From Verrucomicrobia bacterium UBA3214 (GTDB taxonomy: Bacteria; Verrucomicrobiota; Kiritimatiellia; RFP12; UBA1067), in assembly GCA_002363575.1 (NCBI GenBank), contig DEWI01000134.1:1-9892 (forward strand): a stretch of DNA of 9,892 nt, read 5' to 3'. Positions within the stretch are counted from its first letter, which is position 1. Each line of letters begins with the position of its first letter. Position numbers and translations under genes: made by a program. Under the pieces are notes generated by a model. The model was given only the letters and a program-made list of their open reading frames with translations. It was not told the DNA's origin and did no database searches. Positions 4,863 to 9,892 of the stretch are shown here, in pieces.

Positions 4863-7817
4863 ATGAAGATGAGACGCGAGAAGATTGTTGTCGCGGCGGC
4901 CGTTGCCGCCGCGCTCGCCCTTGCAAACGACGCCTTGGCGCAGATGCGCGCCCCACTCCTCAGAAGGGGCAGGAACGGAGCCGCCGCCGCGCCGGCCGCC
5001 CCCGCTGCGCCCGCCGAGGCTTCGGCAACGGCCGCCACGGCTCCCGAAGGCGCCGTGAGCGATCTGAATTTCAAGGACGCGCCGATCGACATGGTTTTCG
5101 AGGTTTACGAGAAGCTCGTCGATCGCACCGTCCTCAAGGATCCCAACACGCCGCAGCAGACGATCACGCTGCAATCGCTGCCAGGCCAGAAACTTTCCAA
5201 GGAAGAGCAGATCGAAGCGCTCGAAGTCGTCTGCGAAATGAACGGCATCCACTTCGAGAACTACGGCGACAAGTTCGTGCGCGCGCTTCCCCGCAAGGAG
5301 GCCAGCAAGGAAGGCATCCCGCTCTACATGGACCCTCAAAGCGAGGATCTCGCCGCGCAGCCCGACGGCCGCGTCGTCTCCGTGATGCTGAATTTCAAGA
5401 ACATCTCCGCGCAGGACGAAGCGCAGAAGGCTCTGGAAGGCTTCAAGTCCAACTCCGGGCTTTTGCAGGTGTTCGAGCGCACCAACTCCATCCTCGTCAC
5501 TGATACGAAGCAGAATTTCCTGCGCATGCTTTCGATCGCGCGCGCGATCGACATCGCAACTCCCGTGCTTGAAAACGTCTATGTGCGGCAGATCAAGAAT
5601 GCGTCCGCGGAGGATATCAAGCAGGCGTTGCAGCAGATCGTCGAAGAGTCGCAGAAAGAGCTGGAGAAGAACGGCAAGGGGCAGCAGAACGCACAGGCGA
5701 ACGCCGCCGCGCGCACGTTCCCGTCCGCGTCCGGCGGCACGCTTCTGCGGCGTCCCGCCGGCCAGAAGGAGGCGCCTGCGGCGCCGGCCAGCCTCGAGTC
5801 GCTCGTCACGAGCGTGTCGGATGCCGATCGCGGCATGATTCGCGGCAAGGTCTTGATACTTTCCGACGAGCGCTCCAACAAACTCGTCGTCATCACTTCC
5901 AAGGCGAACATGGATTTCTTCGATCGCGTTATCGAGCAGCTCGACGTCGAGACCACGCCCGACACCGTCGTCAAGGTATATCGCCTGAAATACGCCGAGG
6001 CCGAAGACGTCAGCGACATGATCAACGATTTGATCGGCAACTCCGCAAGCGCGAAGAACAACAGCGGAGGGCGCGCAAACCAGAATCAGGCCTCGCGCCA
6101 GGGCACGGGCGGCAATATCACGCGCAATACCCCGAATACCCAGAATCGCACCCCGGCGAACCAGCGCACGGGCGAGCCGAAGGCAGGCGAGCTTTCCAAG
6201 GACAATACCACCGTCCTCGCCGACAAGCGCATCAACGGCCTCGTCGTCATGACCCAGAAGGAACTCGTGCCGACGCTCGAAAACATCATCGAGTCGATGG
6301 ATGTGCGCCTCAGCCAGGTTTTGATCGAGACGGCCATCATCGAAGTCCAGCTCGGCGACGATTTGAAGACGGGCATCGACTGGGTGAAGCTCGGACGCGG
6401 CAATTCCACGAAGCAGAAGCTCGGGCCGCACGGCTTGCCGTTGAACTGGTACACCGACGGCAACGGCAACTGGACCACCGGCGAGACGGAGCCTTCCGGC
6501 GACGACGGCACCACGTGGACGGAAGCCGGCAAGGTCATGGAGTCCGTCGCCGGCGGCTTCTGGTCGAACGGCGGCAAGGGCTTCCAGCTCGGCGGCGGCG
6601 GCGGCGACACCGCGGCGTCTTCGCTCCTTTCGATGGTCGCAGGCGCAGCGACGAATTCCGCGACGGCGCTTTCGCCGATCGGCGGCGGCATAAACACTTT
6701 CATCAAGTCCGACAAGCTCAATCTCGGCGCGGTCATCCAGGCGGCGAAGAGCGACAGCCGCTCGAAGTATCTCGCCTCGCCTGTCATCATGACGGTTGAC
6801 AACAAGGAAGCGTCGATCGAAGCGACGGCGATGCGCTACCTCTTCAAGGGCTACCAGTATTCCGGCTCTGCAAACTATGGGACGCCTGTGAAGGACTACG
6901 AGCAGAAGGAACTCGGCATAACAGTGAAGGTGACGCCGAAGATCAATCCGAACGGCACCGTCATGCTGAAAGTCGAGGAGGAATATTCGCAGGAGGGTTC
7001 CGGGCAGGTCGTCGATGGCGAAACGCAGGCTACCACCGTCACGCGAAAGATGTCTGCAGATGTCGTGCTCGAAAACATGCAGACGGTCGTGTTCGGCGGC
7101 TTGACGCAGACGACGACACGCGAATCCGAAAGCGGAATACCTCTTCTCAAGGACATTCCGTGGATAGGCAAGTGGCTTTTCGGCTCCGTCGAGCAGTCCG
7201 AATCCCGCCAGGAGCTTCTCGTTTTCATGACGCCGTACGTCCTCGACGACGCGGAGATGGCGCAGGCGGAGGCGTTCAGGCGCAAGAGGGCGCTTAGCGA
7301 CCAGGCGCCGTGGATAGATCACGGCTGGAGTGCTTCCAAACTCGCCGATCCGATGCCGAAGAAGGAGCAGATGCGCCGTCTGAAAGACGAGTGGAGAATG
7401 CAGGACGAGGAACGCAAGACGCGCCTCGCCATCGAAAAGATGAAGCTCGACCGCGCCAAGGCTCTTGAGGCGATGAGCGAAGAAGAGCGCAAATTCTGGC
7501 TTGAGGCCCACCGCGGCGAACTCGAAGCCGAAGAGCGCGAGCGCTTTGACGCCTTCATGAAGGAGCAGGAAGACAATCGCGCGCTCGTCGAGGAAATCAA
7601 ACGCAAGGAGCTTGAGAAAGCCGAGAAGGCCATCGACGCCGCCGACCAGGCCGCGCGCAATGAAAACGAGCGCGGGCGTCTGGAACGCAGCGGGCGACTC
7701 CCGGGCATGAAACAGGATGCCGCGCCCGCCGAAGAGCCGGCGCAAGAACCGGCGCCCGCTGCCGGCTCTGCAAACGAAGCCGGGCAGACCAACCTTCTGG
7801 GCGACTTGGTGAAATAG
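4863..7817 (+). CDS. gspD: GspD-family outer-membrane secretin with long C-terminal helical extension
   Basis: 984 residues from ATG 4863; typical GspD has about 650-750. It forms the multimeric outer-membrane channel of type II secretion. A signal peptide (1-26, ending ANDALA, cleavage before Gln27) and an Ala/Pro linker come first. N0 is at about 65-145 (VSDLNFKDAPIDMVFEVYEK), N1 at 170-235 and N2 from 236, interrupted by a polar insert at 263-325. N3 follows at 367-480 with an Asn/Thr-rich loop at 396-440. The secretin barrel begins at VLIETAIIEVQLGDDLKTGIDW and ends with GIPLLKDIPWIGKWLFGS (758-775) and LLVFMTPYVL. A Gly-rich insert is at 560-600. Residues 796-984 form a charged helical tail ending in a Pro/Ala/Glu linker and NLLGDLVK. 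Starts at 4848 and 4869 are also possible: GAGGA at 4855-4859 is four to ten bases upstream of 4863/4869. A TTG at 4773 would spoil the signal peptide. Confidence 0.93.
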   Translation: MKMRREKIVVAAAVAAALALANDALAQMRAPLLRRGRNGAAAAPAAPAAPAEASATAATAPEGAVSDLNFKDAPIDMVFEVYEKLVDRTVLKDPNTPQQTITLQSLPGQKLSKEEQIEALEVVCEMNGIHFENYGDKFVRALPRKEASKEGIPLYMDPQSEDLAAQPDGRVVSVMLNFKNISAQDEAQKALEGFKSNSGLLQVFERTNSILVTDTKQNFLRMLSIARAIDIATPVLENVYVRQIKNASAEDIKQALQQIVEESQKELEKNGKGQQNAQANAAARTFPSASGGTLLRRPAGQKEAPAAPASLESLVTSVSDADRGMIRGKVLILSDERSNKLVVITSKANMDFFDRVIEQLDVETTPDTVVKVYRLKYAEAEDVSDMINDLIGNSASAKNNSGGRANQNQASRQGTGGNITRNTPNTQNRTPANQRTGEPKAGELSKDNTTVLADKRINGLVVMTQKELVPTLENIIESMDVRLSQVLIETAIIEVQLGDDLKTGIDWVKLGRGNSTKQKLGPHGLPLNWYTDGNGNWTTGETEPSGDDGTTWTEAGKVMESVAGGFWSNGGKGFQLGGGGGDTAASSLLSMVAGAATNSATALSPIGGGINTFIKSDKLNLGAVIQAAKSDSRSKYLASPVIMTVDNKEASIEATAMRYLFKGYQYSGSANYGTPVKDYEQKELGITVKVTPKINPNGTVMLKVEEEYSQEGSGQVVDGETQATTVTRKMSADVVLENMQTVVFGGLTQTTTRESESGIPLLKDIPWIGKWLFGSVEQSESRQELLVFMTPYVLDDAEMAQAEAFRRKRALSDQAPWIDHGWSASKLADPMPKKEQMRRLKDEWRMQDEERKTRLAIEKMKLDRAKALEAMSEEERKFWLEAHRGELEAEERERFDAFMKEQEDNRALVEEIKRKELEKAEKAIDAADQAARNENERGRLERSGRLPGMKQDAAPAEEPAQEPAPAAGSANEAGQTNLLGDLVK

Positions 7818-7820
7818 CGC

Positions 7821-7973
7821 ATGGCCACGCAGGAAATAGAATCGGCGCGCGCCGATATCGAGGCGACGGACGATCTTCTCGTCCGCGCCTTGAAATTGTC
7901 CGGGCTGCCGGCGGCGCTTTTCCGCCGCATGCGCGACGTGGCGCTGCCGGGCTGCAATGTGCCGCAACTTTGA
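7821..7973 (+). CDS. Small protein of 50 residues after gspD, function unknown
   Basis: ATG 7821 lies three bases after the gspD stop, with GGTGA (7808-7812) eight bases upstream as a modest ribosome binding site. The peptide begins MATQEIESARADIEATDDLL, is mostly amphipathic helix with one Cys near the end, and has no membrane segment. The start faintly recalls the first helix of AroQ chorismate mutases (IDxIDDxLLxLL pattern), but the frame is about half the length of that fold and lacks the rest, so I do not assign it. It ends 21 bases before the next gene. It may be a real small protein, a remnant, or a spacer frame. Confidence 0.4.
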   Translation: MATQEIESARADIEATDDLLVRALKLSGLPAALFRRMRDVALPGCNVPQL

Positions 7974-7980
7974 ATTTTCC

Positions 7981-7986
7981 AGGAGG
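7981..7986 (+). promoter_or_regulatory. Strong ribosome binding site AGGAGG
   Basis: A full AGGAGG lies eight bases before ATG 7995. It is the best Shine-Dalgarno match in the window and suggests that the coiled-coil protein is made in larger amounts than its neighbours. Confidence 0.8.
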
Positions 7987-7994
7987 AAGATAAA

Positions 7995-9113
7995 ATGTTG
8001 AAATGGATTTCGATACTCGCCGTGTGCGCCGCCGTGATCACGGCATCGCTCAGCGCCGTATATGTAATGAATGCGCGCGAAGCGGAGGCGCGTCACAAGA
8101 AAGACGCCGCCGAGAGCGCCGAGGAATCTGCGCGCCAGCTCGCCCGCAAAGCGGAAAACGAGATGAAGACGGCGCAAGCGAACGAGAACGCCGAGCGCGC
8201 ACGCCAGGCGGCGGCCGAGCAGCAGCGTATCGCCGCAGAGGCCGATCGCGAGGCGAAGCGCGCCGAGGAAGTCCGCGCGAAGCACGATAGCGCCGCCGCC
8301 GCCGACAATCGCAAGGCGCGTGAAGCGGAGGCCGCCGCCGCCGCTGATATGCGCACGGCGGAGCGTTCCAAGGCGGATGCCATTGCGGCGGAAGCTGCGA
8401 AGGCGCGCGCGCTCGCCGATGCGGAAGCATCGAAGGCGCAGGCGGAGGCGGATCGTCGCGCGAGGGAGGCGGTGGCCGCGCAGGCCGTGGCGGACGAAGC
8501 GCGCCTTTGGGAATTGAAAGCGCTCGATCTCGCCACGCTCGAAAAAGATTTGAACGATTTCAAGGACGAACTGGACAAGCGCGAATTCGCTCTGCGCCCG
8601 GAGAAGACGATCAAGGATCTCGCCGGATATGCAAACACGACGAATGCCGCAGACTCCGCGAAGGCCGCGCGCATCGCGGCGCTCCCGGAAAACGATCCCG
8701 ATCTTCCCAAGGCCGACAGGATACTCGCGCGCCGCCAGAGGCTTGTCGATGAAAGCATGGCCGCATTCGCAGCGAAATCCCGCTCGCTTGCGGAAGCGCG
8801 ACTGGAAAAGCTCTATGTGGCGGCTGTGCGCGCCGGCCGCGTCACCGATGCGGAATATTACAAGCGCACGCTGAAATCTCTTTATCCCGATTGGACATAC
8901 AAGCCGCAGACCGAAGAGCAGCCGGCGCCCGAAGCGCAAGCGGAAGAGCAGCCGGCGTCCGAAGCGCAAGCGGTAGAGCAGCCGGCAGTCGAAGCGCAAG
9001 CGCCGCAGAGCGAGGAGGCGAAATCAGCAGCGGAATCAGAGGCCGCGGAACCGGAGGCGGCGCCCGGCGAGCAATCCGCCGCCGCGCTCATCGAAGTTCC
9101 TTTGGACGAGTGA
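7995..9113 (+). CDS. Inner-membrane-anchored coiled-coil protein, unknown family
   Basis: 372 residues. One N-terminal hydrophobic helix (3-24) probably anchors it in the inner membrane. Residues 27-200 are an almost unbroken Ala/Glu/Arg/Lys helix of TolA-like composition, long enough to cross much of the periplasm as a coiled coil. A less repetitive helical part (200-303; motifs RPEKTIKDLAGYAN, ARRQRLVDESMAAFAAKSRS, DAEYYKRTLKSLYPDW) looks like the conserved domain. The tail (304-372) is Pro/Glu/Ala-rich and contains three tandem decapeptides. I do not recognise the family; low-complexity helices mislead homology, so the TolA likeness is descriptive only. Its place in the same unit as gspL-M-D, and a tail like that of the secretin, suggest a structural accessory of the secretion machine. 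The hydrophobic helix has a Cys (LAVC) but not a proper lipobox. Confidence 0.75.
   Translation: MLKWISILAVCAAVITASLSAVYVMNAREAEARHKKDAAESAEESARQLARKAENEMKTAQANENAERARQAAAEQQRIAAEADREAKRAEEVRAKHDSAAAADNRKAREAEAAAAADMRTAERSKADAIAAEAAKARALADAEASKAQAEADRRAREAVAAQAVADEARLWELKALDLATLEKDLNDFKDELDKREFALRPEKTIKDLAGYANTTNAADSAKAARIAALPENDPDLPKADRILARRQRLVDESMAAFAAKSRSLAEARLEKLYVAAVRAGRVTDAEYYKRTLKSLYPDWTYKPQTEEQPAPEAQAEEQPASEAQAVEQPAVEAQAPQSEEAKSAAESEAAEPEAAPGEQSAAALIEVPLDE
8913..9002 (+). repeat. Three tandem 30-base repeats coding decapeptides
   Basis: Units at 8913-8942, 8943-8972 and 8973-9002 encode EEQPAPEAQA, EEQPASEAQA and VEQPAVEAQA. They differ by only a few bases, and the third is the most diverged. 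The likely origin is slippage or recombination within the tail of the coiled-coil gene, making a flexible extended linker whose length could vary between strains. Confidence 0.9.
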
Positions 9114-9263
9114 GCCTTCGCGCGCGATATTTTATATAGACTTAGACTGGCCGCGGCAAGCAACGTGGCTTGCGAGTGCATATCCTTTTGCCCATGGCCG
9201 GTGCGCGGCATCATTCGCTTTCATCATCGTTTTCCACAATTCAAAATCCACACTTTGCCAGCA
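9114..9263. other. 150-base intergenic spacer before ychF
   Basis: No coding frame is supported. An AT-rich patch (9127-9146, with TATATA at 9133-9138) stands out in the GC-rich background and may hold a -10 element for ychF, but no matching -35 at normal spacing was found (TTGGAC at 9102-9107 is too far). A 6-base hairpin, GCAAGC-N6-GCTTGC (9156-9173), has no following T-run, so it is a poor intrinsic terminator. No Shine-Dalgarno site precedes ATG 9264. Confidence 0.4.
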
Positions 9264-9892
9264 ATGAGTCTTTCAGTAGGAATAGTAGGGTTGCCGAACG
9301 TCGGCAAATCAACGCTTTTCAACGCGCTTACAAAGCGCCAGCAGGCGGCGGCGGAGAATTATCCGTTTTGCACGATCGAGCCTAATTCCGCCATCGTCGA
9401 AGTCGCGGATGCGCGGCTCGAGAAGCTGGCGGAAATCGCAAAGCCCGAGAAGATAATCCGCGCCACGGTGGAATTCACCGACATTGCCGGTCTCGTGAAG
9501 GGGGCGTCGAAGGGCGAGGGCCTGGGCAACAAGTTCCTCGCCAACATTCGCGAGTGCGACGCCATCCTCCATGTCGTCAGATGCTTCGAGAACGACGATA
9601 TCATCCATGTGCAGGAAGGCGGCAACAAATCCGCGCCCATAGATCCCGTCAGCGACGCCGAAGTCATCGAGACGGAACTGGTGCTGGCCGATATGGAGCA
9701 GCTGCAGAAGCGCTACGAGCGCGTCCGCAAGGAAGCGCAGGCGAAACCGCCGCTCCGCCCGGAGGCGGAAGCGTGCGCCGCGCTTCTCAAGCATCTTGAA
9801 GACGGCAACAGCGTGCGCACCTTCCCGCGCAAGGAGGGTGACCCGATTCTCGGCGTTCTAAAGGACCTCCACTTCCTAACTGACAAGCCGGT
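9264..9892 (+). CDS. ychF: YchF/OLA1-family ribosome-associated ATPase/GTPase, 5' part (partial)
   Basis: 209 full codons of an expected 360 or so; the window edge cuts the gene. YchF/OLA1 proteins are Obg-related P-loop nucleotidases, often ATP-preferring, that bind ribosomes and affect stress responses and translation. The Walker A/G1 motif GLPNVGKS is at residues 9-16, followed by the family hallmark NYPFCTIEPN (32-41), G3 DIAGLVKGASKGEGLGN (73-89) with a hydrophobic residue in place of the catalytic Gln, and HVVRCFENDD (103-112). The helical insertion follows (131-190). The stretch FLTDKP at the end is where the G4 region begins; the NxxE motif lies beyond the edge. A few extra residues (EGGNKSAPI, 118-126) sit between the HV and DPVSD motifs. 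It is separated by 150 bases from the upstream unit and is probably independent of it. Confidence 0.95.
   Translation, partial: MSLSVGIVGLPNVGKSTLFNALTKRQQAAAENYPFCTIEPNSAIVEVADARLEKLAEIAKPEKIIRATVEFTDIAGLVKGASKGEGLGNKFLANIRECDAILHVVRCFENDDIIHVQEGGNKSAPIDPVSDAEVIETELVLADMEQLQKRYERVRKEAQAKPPLRPEAEACAALLKHLEDGNSVRTFPRKEGDPILGVLKDLHFLTDKP

Noticed and set aside
8016..8030. Cys in LAVC of the coiled-coil protein as a lipoprotein site
   Set aside because: The residue before Cys is Val, not Gly/Ala/Ser, and the hydrophobic stretch continues well past the Cys.
4740..8999. Open frame of 1419 codons on the minus strand antisense to gspD and its downstream gene
   Set aside because: Its composition (runs of Arg, Leu, Gly, Phe) is the mirror of GC-rich codons on the plus strand, it has no recognisable domain, and it fully overlaps two clearly real genes.
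9156..9173. Hairpin GCAAGC-N6-GCTTGC as terminator of the secretion unit
   Set aside because: The stem is short and no T-run follows; I mention it only in the spacer description.

Overview
The window is GC-rich and densely coded. Two transcription units diverge from a short control region at about 2675-2829, and a third unit starts near the right edge. I think the source is a diderm bacterium of the Planctomycetota-Verrucomicrobiota-Lentisphaerota-Kiritimatiellota group, most likely Kiritimatiellota-like. This is an inference from architecture: a GspG-type pseudopilin core fused to glycoside-hydrolase accessory domains, a secretin with a long helical tail, and a gspL/gspM/gspD cassette apart from the rest of a secretion operon. 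No rRNA or other phylogenetic marker is complete enough to prove it.

Left, minus strand (68-2674): a thymidine/pyrimidine-nucleoside phosphorylase (deoA) has a readable promoter and ribosome binding site. Six bases after it begins a membrane-anchored protein that joins a GspG-like pseudopilin core to two C-terminal beta-sandwich domains otherwise seen at the end of family 2 glycoside hydrolases (DUF4982 type).

Centre, plus strand (2812-9113): a strong extended -10 promoter lies almost on top of the start codon of a GspL-like (fused PilM/PilN-like) protein, so the message is probably leaderless. Then come a GspM/PilO-like protein, a GspD secretin with a charged helical tail of about 190 residues, and an inner-membrane protein with a long coiled coil. 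Each gap between these genes holds a short open frame of 27-50 codons, two of them joined to their neighbours by overlapping stop/start codons. The order L-M-D matches the pilM-N-O-(P)-Q order of type IV pilus clusters with pilP/gspC missing. Together the products would form the inner-membrane assembly platform, the outer-membrane channel and perhaps a periplasm-spanning accessory of a type II secretion or related pseudopilus machine. The ATPase, the GspF platform protein, the prepilin peptidase and canonical pseudopilins are not in the window.

Right (9114-9892): a 150-base spacer without a convincing terminator is followed by the first 209 codons of the GTPase/ATPase gene ychF, cut by the window edge.

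The most unusual items are the pseudopilin/GH2-accessory-domain fusion, the tailed secretin next to a coiled-coil membrane protein, and the chain of short coupled frames. No tRNA, rRNA, CRISPR array or transposable element was recognised.
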